A stretch of DNA of 13,155 nucleotides, taken from LMUY01 sp964246185 (GTDB taxonomy: Bacteria > Pseudomonadota > Alphaproteobacteria > Acetobacterales > Acetobacteraceae). The translations under genes were made by a program, and so were the position numbers. Below, in pieces: positions 1 through 6,487 of the stretch. The stretch lies in assembly GCA_964246185.1 (NCBI GenBank), contig CAXTPP010000099.1, positions 1 to 13,155 on the forward strand. Reading direction: 5' to 3'. Every line of letters begins with the position of its first letter. Position 1 is the stretch's first letter. The notes below the pieces were generated by a model. That model was given only the letters and a program-made list of their open reading frames with translations. It made no database searches and was not told the DNA's origin.

Positions 1-2
1 AC

Positions 3-671
3 GGCGAGCCGAACCCGGAGGCGCTGGTCGAGAGCGCGCTGGAGCACGCCAAGATATTGCAGGACAACGACTTCCACGAGTTCAAGATCAGCGTGAAGGC
101 GTCCGACGTGTTCCTGGCGGTCGCCGCCTACCAGCAGCTGGCGGAGGTGTGCGACCACCCGCTGCACATCGGCATCACGGAGGCCGGGTCCAAGCGGGCG
201 GGCACGGTGAAAAGCTCCATCGGGCTGGGCTCGCTGCTGTGGGCAGGCATCGGCGACACCCTGCGTGTGTCCCTCTCGGCCGAGCCGGAGGAGGAGGTCT
301 ACGTCGGCTGGGACATCCTGAAGTCGCTCGGCGTGCGGCACCGGGGGGTGAAGATCATCTCCTGCCCATCCTGCGCGCGGCAGGGCTTCAACGTGATCGC
401 CACGGTGAGCACGCTGGAGGAGCGACTGGCGCACATCGAGACGCCGATCACGCTCTCCATCATCGGCTGCGTGGTGAACGGGCCGGGCGAGGCGCTGATG
501 ACCGACCTCGGCGTCACCGGCGGCGGCGACGGCAAGCACATGGTGTACGCCGCCGGGCGGCAGGACCACCGGATGAACGCCGAGGGCATGGTGGACCACA
601 TCGTGGACCTGGTGGAGGCGAAGGTCGTGGAGCTGAAGGCGGCGGCGCTGGTGAAGGTGGCGGCGGAGTGA
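3..671 (+). CDS. ispG: 4-hydroxy-3-methylbut-2-enyl diphosphate synthase, C-terminal part (5' truncated by window)
   Basis: IspG (GcpE) makes HMBPP from methylerythritol cyclodiphosphate in the MEP isoprenoid pathway, using a [4Fe-4S] cluster. The reading frame is open to the left edge, so only the last ~222 residues are present. The cluster ligands of the family are visible: a Cys-Pro-Ser-Cys motif (Cys codons at 363-365 and 372-374) followed by Arg-Gln, and a third Cys at 468-470 in the segment IIGCVVNGPGEA, which also carries the conserved Glu (490-492) of the GPGE motif. The segment FKISVKASDV near the start and GITEAG further on are also typical of the family. The stop codon overlaps a GTG that opens a small downstream frame (GTGA). 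In relatives hisS is expected directly downstream; here a toxin-antitoxin patch intervenes. The identification is secure. Confidence 0.96.
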   Translation, partial: GEPNPEALVESALEHAKILQDNDFHEFKISVKASDVFLAVAAYQQLAEVCDHPLHIGITEAGSKRAGTVKSSIGLGSLLWAGIGDTLRVSLSAEPEEEVYVGWDILKSLGVRHRGVKIISCPSCARQGFNVIATVSTLEERLAHIETPITLSIIGCVVNGPGEALMTDLGVTGGGDGKHMVYAAGRQDHRMNAEGMVDHIVDLVEAKVVELKAAALVKVAAE

Positions 672-874
672 GCGGGCCGCGGGTCGACACGTCCCACATC
701 AGGTCGCCGTACGATCCGATGACCGCGGAGGAGCGGGCGGCGGTGCGGGCGGAGATAAGGGAGTCGCACGAGGCGCTCGCCCTCGTCGTGGCCCGGGATG
801 GCAATGCCGTCGATGAGTGGAACGAGGCATTTGAGAAAACCCTAGGGCAACCATCCGACGTCGATGCAGCATGA
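668..874 (+). CDS. CcdA-like antitoxin, short and divergent
   Basis: A 68-residue frame starts at a GTG that overlaps the ispG stop codon by four bases, and ends ten bases after the ATG of the ccdB-like gene. An ATG at 719 would give 51 residues, but it has no ribosome binding site, whereas the GTG sits behind the purine-rich end of ispG. The assignment rests mainly on position: CcdA antitoxins lie immediately upstream of ccdB and overlap it. The C-terminal segment NAVDEWNEAFEKTLGQP resembles the CcdA toxin-binding tail (pattern: Ala-Ile-x-x-Tyr/Trp-Asn, then acidic residues and Gly). The usual N-terminal ribbon-helix-helix DNA-binding part is not recognisable. It may have lost autoregulation and rely on ispG transcription and coupled translation. 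Alternatively it is a degenerate remnant. Confidence 0.6.
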   Translation: MSGPRVDTSHIRSPYDPMTAEERAAVRAEIRESHEALALVVARDGNAVDEWNEAFEKTLGQPSDVDAA

Positions 875-1166
875 CGTATTCGGGAACGACAACGTCCGGA
901 GCCGCATAAGCCAGCCCTTCCTGGTCAACTTGCAGGCTGATGGCGTTGACGGTCCGCTGTGCCTTGCTTGCCCTCTTTTCGCGCCCGGTATGCTCAAGAG
1001 CAGCAAGACCATCATTCCAGTGACGTTCGAGGGGAAATCTTGCCTGCTTGCATTGCCGCTCATGAGGGCGGTGGATAGGCGCTCGCTTCGCCGTCCCGCA
1101 GGCTCCATCGCTGCCTACCGCGAGGACATCCTGCGCGCGCTCGATTGGTTGTTCACCGGCATCTGA
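864..1166 (+). CDS. ccdB: CcdB-family toxin (DNA gyrase poison)
   Basis: This 100-residue protein is about the length of F-plasmid CcdB (101). It shares the family layout: an MQxxVF start, the strand FLVNLQADGVDG (compare FVDVQSDIID in F CcdB), a central strand around PVTFEGKSCLLAL, and a C-terminal helix ending LDWLFTGI. The last residues matter because in F CcdB the terminal Trp-Gly-Ile is needed for gyrase poisoning; here the Trp is replaced by Thr, as I recall for many chromosomal homologues, while Gly-Ile is kept. Family members bind GyrA and trap cleaved DNA unless neutralised by CcdA. The ATG lies inside the end of the upstream antitoxin-like frame with no clear ribosome binding site, so translation is probably coupled. 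The last 52 bp overlap, tail to tail, the 3' end of the minus-strand DUF7002-like gene. GC is visibly lower than in ispG. Confidence 0.85.
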   Translation: MQHDVFGNDNVRSRISQPFLVNLQADGVDGPLCLACPLFAPGMLKSSKTIIPVTFEGKSCLLALPLMRAVDRRSLRRPAGSIAAYREDILRALDWLFTGI

Positions 1167-1852
1167 CCACCCTCGTATCCCTCGTATACGGTGCGGATAG
1201 CCATCCCGCCCCGCATCGCCACGACCCGGCGGACGAACCCCGCGATGTCCGGCACGGCATATTCCACCGTCATCTCCACCACGCACCCGGCCGGCGGATG
1301 TTTCTTGCGGCGGCTGGCGTAGTCGTAGCGGTCGATCGGCTGGAACGTGGAGCGGCCGCGCGGGGCGGGGCCGAGATTGAACGTGGCGCCGCTGTTGATC
1401 GGGCTCAGCGTCACGCGCGGCCGGCACGCCGCCACCAGGGCCGCGGTGTCGATCTCCAGCACGTCGTGCTCGGCCATCCGGTATTCCCTGCCGCCCAGCA
1501 GCTTGAGCAGGCGTCTGCCGCTCAGCCAGAAGAACACCTTCCCGTTCAGCAGCCGGTACCAGTCCGGCGGGGTCATGCCGTCCTGCAGGCAGCGGCGCAG
1601 CGCCGCGTCGCTCATCGGCTTCTGGTCCCGCACCAGGGCCGCGCCATGGGCCGGGTGGCGCAGCCTCACGCTGTCTGGCCGGTGCGCCGACTCGATGGCC
1701 GCGCGCTCGGCGGCCGGGATTTCGAACAGGTCGAGCAGGGCGGCGGTGCTGCGCAGCCCGTGCCGCTGGACGCCGGGCCAGCTGCCGCGCTCGGCCATGT
1801 GGTAGAGCGTCGGGCAATGGCGCAGCAGCTCCGCCCACTCGCATTCCGTCAC
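1115..1852 (-). CDS. DUF7002-like protein of unknown function, third gene of a toxin-antitoxin operon
   Basis: This 245-residue protein starts at GTG (1852), only 7 bp after the PIN toxin stop, so it is very likely co-transcribed with it. It matches, from memory, a widespread uncharacterised family that I believe is catalogued as DUF7002. Conserved-looking blocks are LYHMAERGSWPGVQRHGL with ST following (residues 17-36), RDQKPMSDAALRRCL (75-89), WYRLLNGKVFFWLS (98-111), LSPINSG (149-155) and VVEMTVEYAVPDI (191-203). The order of an early Tyr-His, a Gly-Leu-x-Ser-Thr, an aromatic FFW patch and a late Glu in a strand recalls ADP-ribosyltransferases of the DarT/KptA type. That is inference only; no activity is known to me. 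There is no signal peptide or membrane segment. The 3' end overlaps ccdB by 52 bp. Confidence 0.8.
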   Translation of the reverse strand: MTECEWAELLRHCPTLYHMAERGSWPGVQRHGLRSTAALLDLFEIPAAERAAIESAHRPDSVRLRHPAHGAALVRDQKPMSDAALRRCLQDGMTPPDWYRLLNGKVFFWLSGRRLLKLLGGREYRMAEHDVLEIDTAALVAACRPRVTLSPINSGATFNLGPAPRGRSTFQPIDRYDYASRRKKHPPAGCVVEMTVEYAVPDIAGFVRRVVAMRGGMAIRTVYEGYEGGQMPVNNQSSARRMSSR

Positions 1853-1859
1853 GGACGTT

Positions 1860-2279
1860 CTAGGCGGTTGCCGGCAGGACTTGCCCGCCAGCCTGCCTCG
1901 CGGCGTCGATCAACGCCCAGTCCGCCGTGGCAAGCGGCAGATCCAGGCGCAGCGCCAATTCAAGGTAAGCGGCATCGTAAGCCGTGAGCCTGTGCTGTTC
2001 GGCGAGCCGCGCCGTGTCGCTCCAAATCCGGCTTGCGGTCTCGTCGTCGATGCGAACCGGCAAATCCCGCAGGAAGCGCGCCAGCCGATGCCTTCCAGCG
2101 GTATCGATCCGTCCCCGGCGTTCTGCTGCCAACAGGCCATTCAGGGCTTCGATCGGCCAAAGCTGCGGGGCCATGGCGCCCGACTCCGCCACTTGGTCCA
2201 GGAGTTCCATAACCGGAATCGTCTGCTCGTCCTCGAAGCACCATGCGAGTGCGATGGAGTTGTCCAGCACAAAGCTCAA
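1860..2279 (-). CDS. vapC: PIN-domain toxin, VapC-like ribonuclease
   Basis: This 139-residue PIN-domain protein is of the kind that acts as a Mg-dependent ribonuclease in type II toxin-antitoxin pairs. The four acidic residues of the active site are in the expected places: Asp6 (VLDNS), Glu44 (WPIEALN), Asp102 (TAYDAAYLELA) and Asp120 (ATAD). The start is a TTG at 2279 that overlaps the stop codon of the upstream antitoxin (TTGA, four bases), which implies translational coupling; a GAGGG lies about 8 bases before it. A start at the GTG for Val4 would leave too little before the catalytic Asp. A DUF7002-like gene follows after 7 bp. No key residue is missing, so the toxin appears intact. Confidence 0.92.
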   Translation of the reverse strand: MSFVLDNSIALAWCFEDEQTIPVMELLDQVAESGAMAPQLWPIEALNGLLAAERRGRIDTAGRHRLARFLRDLPVRIDDETASRIWSDTARLAEQHRLTAYDAAYLELALRLDLPLATADWALIDAARQAGGQVLPATA

Positions 2280-2518
2280 CGGCGGCCCTCGCTGACCAGA
2301 TCCTTGATCGAGGCTTCACCAAGACTCAGTCCCTTGCTGGCCGCTCGAAGGCCGTCCGCTGCACGGCGCGCCTTGTCACGATCGAACCCGGTATTTGCTG
2401 CCACCAGTCTTGCCACGGGCTTGCCTCGGCGCGTGATGAGGATCTCGGCGCCGCCCTCCACCTCGTCGAGCAAGGCAGTCAGCCGGTTCTTGGCTTCGAA
2501 AACGCCTACGGTATGCAT
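2276..2518 (-). CDS. Phd/YefM-family antitoxin
   Basis: This 80-residue protein begins MHTVGVFEAKNRLTALLDEV, the classic Phd/YefM N-terminus (short strand, then the EAKxxLxxLLdxV helix). It continues with EILITRRGKPVARLV, the second signature block. The N-terminal domain of this family dimerises and binds operator DNA; the C-terminal tail (from about residue 45) wraps the partner toxin. The frame is open further upstream, but the ATG at 2518 is chosen because the family signature starts there and a GAAAGG ribosome binding site lies 8 bases before it. It overlaps the PIN toxin gene by four bases. A perfect inverted repeat lies 12 bp upstream. The Phd-type antitoxin paired with a PIN toxin is a known combination. 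Confidence 0.92.
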   Translation of the reverse strand: MHTVGVFEAKNRLTALLDEVEGGAEILITRRGKPVARLVAANTGFDRDKARRAADGLRAASKGLSLGEASIKDLVSEGRR

Positions 2519-2530
2519 GAGCAGCCTTTC

Positions 2531-2550
2531 AGCTAGCCAACAACCTAGCT
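2531..2550. promoter_or_regulatory. Probable operator of the Phd/PIN/DUF7002 operon
   Basis: A perfect inverted repeat with 6-bp arms, AGCTAG and CTAGCT, and an 8-base spacer ends 12 bp before the antitoxin ATG. One further CTAGC half-site occurs at 2568-2572. Phd/YefM antitoxins repress their own operon by binding short palindromes at this position. The site also lies in the 128-bp gap to hisS, so binding could affect a divergent hisS promoter. I could not pick out a convincing -35/-10 pair here. Confidence 0.6.
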
Positions 2551-2646
2551 TGCTTGGCGTCATTGGTCTAGCAATCCAGCAACCCGCTTGCGCCCCGCCG
2601 TGCGACCGGCGATGACACCTGCCCATCCAACCACGTCCGGACCACC

Positions 2647-3882
2647 ATGGCTGCCCTGCAACCGCCCCGCGGCACTCACGACCTGATCGCGGACGACCAA
2701 CGCCGCCATGCCCGCGTGGTGGACACGGCCCGCAGCGCCGCCGCGCTGTATGGCTTCGACGAGTGGGCAACCCCGATCTTCGAGGACACCCGCGTGTTCT
2801 CCCGCACCCTTGGCGACACGTCCGACGTGGTCACCAGGGAGATGTACACCTTCGACGACCGCGGCGGCGACAGCGTCACCCTGCGGCCGGAGGGCACGGC
2901 GGGCATCTGCCGCGCGCTCGTCACCAACGGGCTGACCCAGGCGCTGCCGCAGAAGGTGTTCTATGCCGGGCCGATGTTCCGCTACGAGCGTCCGCAAAAG
3001 GGCCGCTACCGCCAGTTCCATCAGGTCGGCATCGAACTGATCGGACCCGCCGAGCCGCTGGCCGACGCCGAGGCGATCGCCTGCGGCTGGGACATCCTGA
3101 CCCGGCTCGGCATCGCCGGCGAGACGGTGCTGGAGGTCAACACCCTCGGCGACCGCCTGAGCCGGGACGCCTACCGGGCGGCGCTGGTGACGTATTTCAC
3201 CACCCATCAGGACGCGCTTTCCGCCGAGAGCCGGGACCGGCTGGAGCGCAACCCGCTGCGCATCCTGGACAGCAAGGACGCCGGCGACCGCGCCGTCGTG
3301 GCCGATGCGCCGACCATCGCGCCCTACCTGACCGCCGAGGCCGGGCAGTTCTACGCGGCACTGCTCGCCCATCTCGGCCGCTTCGGCGTGCCGTTCCGGG
3401 AGAACCCGCGCATCGTCCGCGGCCTGGACTACTACAACCACACCGCGTTCGAGTTCGTGACCGACCGGCTGGGCGCGCAGGGCGCCGTCATGGCCGGCGG
3501 GCGCTACGACGGCCTGGTGGAGCAGATGGGCGGCCCGCCCACCCCCGCCGTCGGCTGGGCCGCGGGCATCGAGCGGCTGGCCATGCTGCTGGGCGAGGCG
3601 CCGGCCACGCCGGGTCCGGTCGCGGTGGTCCCGGTGGGCGAGGACGCCGAAGCCCCGGCGATGGCGGTGCTGCAAACGCTGCGGCAGGCCGGCATCCGGG
3701 CGGAGATGGCCTATCGCGGCAACCTCAAGCGCCGGCTGGAGCGGGCCAACCGGATCGGTGCTCGCGCGGCGGTGATCCTGGGCGCGGACGAAGCCGCCCG
3801 CGGCGTGGCGCAGCTCAAGCACCTGGACACCGGCACGCAGGAGGAGGTGGCGTTGGACAGCCTCGCCGCCCTGCTACGATGA
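2647..3882 (+). CDS. hisS: Histidine--tRNA ligase
   Basis: HisRS charges tRNA-His and acts as a cytoplasmic class II synthetase dimer. The 411 residues are normal for the family. The N-terminal RGTHDL block (8-13) is followed by motif 1, then motif 2 with FRYERPQKGRYRQFHQVG (111-128), the histidine-specific RGLDYYNHTAFEF (258-270), and motif 3 with GGRYDGL and GWAAGIERL (284-311). The anticodon-binding domain starts near residue 323. The ATG start gives the expected N-terminus directly; there is no strong ribosome binding site. The stop lies 10 bp before prfA. Because the toxin-antitoxin patch lies upstream on both strands, hisS probably uses a promoter in the 2519-2646 gap rather than read-through from ispG. 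Confidence 0.97.
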   Translation: MAALQPPRGTHDLIADDQRRHARVVDTARSAAALYGFDEWATPIFEDTRVFSRTLGDTSDVVTREMYTFDDRGGDSVTLRPEGTAGICRALVTNGLTQALPQKVFYAGPMFRYERPQKGRYRQFHQVGIELIGPAEPLADAEAIACGWDILTRLGIAGETVLEVNTLGDRLSRDAYRAALVTYFTTHQDALSAESRDRLERNPLRILDSKDAGDRAVVADAPTIAPYLTAEAGQFYAALLAHLGRFGVPFRENPRIVRGLDYYNHTAFEFVTDRLGAQGAVMAGGRYDGLVEQMGGPPTPAVGWAAGIERLAMLLGEAPATPGPVAVVPVGEDAEAPAMAVLQTLRQAGIRAEMAYRGNLKRRLERANRIGARAAVILGADEAARGVAQLKHLDTGTQEEVALDSLAALLR

Positions 3883-3892
3883 TCCGCCTGCG

Positions 3893-4951
3893 ATGACCCC
3901 GCTCGACGCCAAGCTGGACCGGGTGGTGGACCGGGCAGACGAGCTGCGGTCCCAGCTCAGCGCCGGGCTGTCCGGCGACGCCTTCGCCCGCTCCTCCCGC
4001 GAGCTGTCCGAGCTGGAGCCGGTGGTGGCCCGCATCGGCGACCTGCGCGCGGCGGAGCAGGCGGCGCGGGAGGCGGAGGCGATGCTGGCCGACCCGGAGA
4101 TGAAGGGCCTGGCGGAAGCCGAGCTGGACGGGCTGCGGCATGTCTTGCCCGGCCTGCAGCGCGAGATCCGGCTTGCCATGCTGCCGAAGGACGCGGCGGA
4201 CGAGCGCAGCGCCATCCTGGAGGTGCGCCCGGCCGCCGGCGGGGACGAGGCCGGGCTGTTCGCCGCCGAGCTGTTCGGCATGTACCAGCGCTACGCCGCC
4301 GCCCAGGGCTGGCGGGTCGAGGTGCTGGACTACGCGGACACCGAGCTGGGCGGCCTGAAGGAGGGCGTGGCCGAGATCAGCGGGCGCGGCGTGTTCGCCC
4401 GGCTGAAATACGAGTCTGGCGTGCACCGGGTGCAGCGCGTGCCCGCCACCGAGAGCCAGGGCCGCATCCACACCTCCACGGTGACGGTCGCGGTGCTGCC
4501 GGAGGCGGAGGAGGTGGACGTGCAGGTGAACGAGGGCGACCTGCGCATCGACACCTACCGCGCGTCCGGCGCCGGCGGGCAGCACATCAACAAGACGGAC
4601 AGCGCCGTGCGCATCACCCACCTGCCGACGGGGGTGGTGGTGGCGATGCAGGAGGAGCGCTCCCAGCACAAGAACCGCGCCAAGGCGATGAAAGTGCTGC
4701 GCGCCCGGCTGTACGAGCAGCAGCGTTCCAGCCTGGCCGCCACGCGCGGCGCAGACCGCAAGGCGCAGGTGGGCACCGGGGACCGGTCCGAGCGCATCCG
4801 CACCTATAACTTCCCCCAAGGGCGCGTGTCCGACCACCGGATCAACCTCACGCTGCACAAGATCGACCGGGTGATGCTGGGCGAGCTGGACGAGATCGTG
4901 GACGCGCTGACGGCGGAGGACCAGGCCGCTCGGCTCGCGGCCGACGATTGA
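3893..4951 (+). CDS. prfA: Peptide chain release factor 1
   Basis: RF1 recognises UAA and UAG and triggers peptide release on the ribosome. The 352-residue protein carries the codon-reading tripeptide Pro-Ala-Thr at 184-186 (RF2 would have Ser-Pro-Phe) and the catalytic GGQ at 228-230 in SGAGGQHINKTDSAVR. The C-terminal TYNFPQGRVSDHRINLT block is also diagnostic. It lies 10 bp after hisS and 10 bp before prmC, whose product methylates the Gln of this GGQ, so the two are functionally and transcriptionally linked. Nothing is unusual in length or motifs. Confidence 0.98.
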   Translation: MTPLDAKLDRVVDRADELRSQLSAGLSGDAFARSSRELSELEPVVARIGDLRAAEQAAREAEAMLADPEMKGLAEAELDGLRHVLPGLQREIRLAMLPKDAADERSAILEVRPAAGGDEAGLFAAELFGMYQRYAAAQGWRVEVLDYADTELGGLKEGVAEISGRGVFARLKYESGVHRVQRVPATESQGRIHTSTVTVAVLPEAEEVDVQVNEGDLRIDTYRASGAGGQHINKTDSAVRITHLPTGVVVAMQEERSQHKNRAKAMKVLRARLYEQQRSSLAATRGADRKAQVGTGDRSERIRTYNFPQGRVSDHRINLTLHKIDRVMLGELDEIVDALTAEDQAARLAADD

Positions 4952-4961
4952 GTCCGGCGAG

Positions 4962-5846
4962 GTGACCTTGGGAGAGGCAAGCCTGGGGGAGCGCCTGGCG
5001 GAGGCGACCGCCCGGCTTGCCGCGGCCGGCCTCGACTTGCCCCGGCGCGAGGCGCGGCTGCTGCTGTGCCATGCGGCCGGGCTGGACGCCGCCGGGCTGC
5101 TGCGCCAGCTGCATGCAAACCATCCGGCGCCGGGCTTCGAGCAGTTCGTCGCGCGCCGGGCCGCGCGCGAGCCGCTGGCGCTGATCACCGGGCGGCAGCC
5201 ATTCTGGAGCTTCGACGTCGCCGTGTCAGCCGACACGCTGATCCCGCGCGCCGACTCCGAAACCCTCGTGGAAGCCGCCCTGGCGGCGTTCCCCGCCCGG
5301 GACGCCGGCCAGGTGCTGGACCTCGGCACCGGCACCGGCTGCCTGCTGCTGGCGGTGCTCAGCGAGTTCCCGACGGCGTTCGGCGTGGGGGTGGACTGGT
5401 CCGCCGCCGCCGCCGCGCTGGCCCGGCGCAACGCCTGGGACCTGGGGCTGGACGGCCGCGCCGCCATCCTGTGCGGCTACTGGGCGACGGCGCTGCAGGC
5501 CCGGTTCGACCTGGTGCTCAGCAACCCGCCCTACATCGAGACCGCCCACATCGCCGGGCTGATGCCGGAGGTCGCGTGCTACGAGCCTGCACTGGCGCTG
5601 GACGGCGGGGCGGACGGGCTGCAGGCCTACCGCAGCCTGGTCGAGGCGCTGCCGGGCTTGCTGACGCCCGATGGAGTCGCCATCCTAGAACTGGGCGCAG
5701 GGCAGGCGGATGCCGTCGCCCGGTTGGCCAGGGAGGCGGGGCTGCGCCCTGGCGCCGCCCGGCGGGACCTGTCCGGGACAGAGCGGGCGTTGCCGCTCCG
5801 CCTGGCCCGAAAGAAATCGTTTGGCGAACCCGGCCGCCGCCGGTAG
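4962..5846 (+). CDS. prmC: Release factor glutamine methyltransferase
   Basis: PrmC (HemK) transfers a methyl group from SAM to the Gln of the GGQ motif in RF1 and RF2, which raises termination efficiency. The protein has the N-terminal helical domain with PLALITG (71-77) and LIPRADSETLVE (93-104), the SAM-binding LDLGTGTG (119-126), and the catalytic NPPY (188-191) that holds the target Gln. The called start is GTG at 4962. A TTG at 4968 is a serious alternative, because GAGGTGA (4959-4965) immediately before it is a near-perfect Shine-Dalgarno sequence that would overlap the GTG. The C-terminus is extended by a basic tail (KKSFGEPGRRR). It is the last gene of the hisS-prfA-prmC run. Confidence 0.96.
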   Translation: MTLGEASLGERLAEATARLAAAGLDLPRREARLLLCHAAGLDAAGLLRQLHANHPAPGFEQFVARRAAREPLALITGRQPFWSFDVAVSADTLIPRADSETLVEAALAAFPARDAGQVLDLGTGTGCLLLAVLSEFPTAFGVGVDWSAAAAALARRNAWDLGLDGRAAILCGYWATALQARFDLVLSNPPYIETAHIAGLMPEVACYEPALALDGGADGLQAYRSLVEALPGLLTPDGVAILELGAGQADAVARLAREAGLRPGAARRDLSGTERALPLRLARKKSFGEPGRRR

Positions 5847-5880
5847 GGTCAAGATGCATTGAGGCTACGCGGCCGGGCAG

Positions 5881-5907
5881 CCCACGGGCAAGCCGGCCTG
5901 CCGTGGG
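5881..5907 (+). other. Imperfect hairpin in the leader of the DUF4167 gene
   Basis: CCCACGGGCA and TGCCGTGGG pair with one bulged G around an 8-base GC-rich loop. The hairpin lies 34 bp after the prmC stop and about 80 bp before the DUF4167 start. There is no T-tract, so a classical terminator is unlikely; it could be a leader structure or a Rho-independent pause. Nothing else is recognisable in the 142-bp gap. Confidence 0.35.
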
Positions 5908-5988
5908 TAATGAACCCGCTTCGACGCCAACGGGACGCAGCTCACAAGCCTGTCCCGCAATTGGAAACTGAGAGAGCTGCAGAGCAGA

Positions 5989-6474
5989 ATGAACATAAAA
6001 CGCATGCGTGGCCGGAACAACCGCGGGCTTGGTGGCGGTGGTGGTGGCGGGGGCGGCCCGCCGAGGCACCAGAGCGGCAACGTCCCGCTCAACCGCAACC
6101 ATGTGTTCGACAGCAACGGCCCGGACCTGCGGATACGCGGCACGGCGCAGCAGCTGTTCGAGAAGTACCTCCAGCTCGGCCGGGACGCGACCAGCAGCGG
6201 CGACCGAGTGATGGCCGAGGGCTATTTCCAGCACGCCGAGCACTATTTCCGCATCATCAACGCCATCAACCAGGCTCAACAGCTGAACCAGCCGCACGGC
6301 CAGCCCAACGGGCACGCCCCGCAAGCCGCCCAGCCGGCGCAGCACAACGGCCCTCGGCGCGACGAGCCGGAGGAGGAAGACGAAAACCAGCCGGATCTGG
6401 AGCGGGAGCTGCGGTCGGAGCAGCCATCCGCAGCCGAGCCGCGCGAAATCCCGATCAGTCAGCCGGAGGGCTGA
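5989..6474 (+). CDS. DUF4167 domain protein
   Basis: This 161-residue protein begins MNIKRMRGRNNRG, followed by a run of nine Gly (residues 15-23) and then the DUF4167 core NRNHVFDSNGPDLRIRGTAQQLFEKYLQLGRDA with SGDRVMAEGYFQHAEHYFRII (up to residue 90). This core is highly conserved across alphaproteobacteria and the gene usually follows prmC, as here. The rest is a low-complexity tail rich in Gln, Pro and acidic residues. The basic, Gly/Arg-rich N-terminus suggests nucleic-acid binding, but I know of no established function. Its stop is 13 bp before a hairpin element that also ends the convergent Nudix gene. Confidence 0.9.
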   Translation: MNIKRMRGRNNRGLGGGGGGGGGPPRHQSGNVPLNRNHVFDSNGPDLRIRGTAQQLFEKYLQLGRDATSSGDRVMAEGYFQHAEHYFRIINAINQAQQLNQPHGQPNGHAPQAAQPAQHNGPRRDEPEEEDENQPDLERELRSEQPSAAEPREIPISQPEG

Positions 6475-6487
6475 GCTTCAAGCAAGG

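Noticed and set aside
699..1844. 381-residue minus-strand frame across the CcdB and DUF7002-like genes
   Set aside because: It is the out-of-phase shadow of the DUF7002-like gene; the sequence is Arg/Ala/Gly/Pro-rich with no family features.
2519..2770. Upstream extension of the Phd-like antitoxin frame to 164 residues
   Set aside because: The family signature starts at the ATG at 2518, which has a good ribosome binding site; the extension runs over the operator and into hisS.
2560..3822. 420-residue minus-strand frame opposite hisS
   Set aside because: It mirrors hisS codons in a GC-rich genome; composition is His/Arg/Gln-rich and no domain is visible, while hisS has all its motifs.
3815..5467. 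550-residue minus-strand frame opposite prfA and prmC
   Set aside because: It spans two well-supported genes on the other strand and has low-complexity composition.
5066..5971. 301-residue plus-strand frame overlapping prmC
   Set aside because: It is an out-of-frame reading of prmC, Arg/Ala/Gly/Pro-rich.
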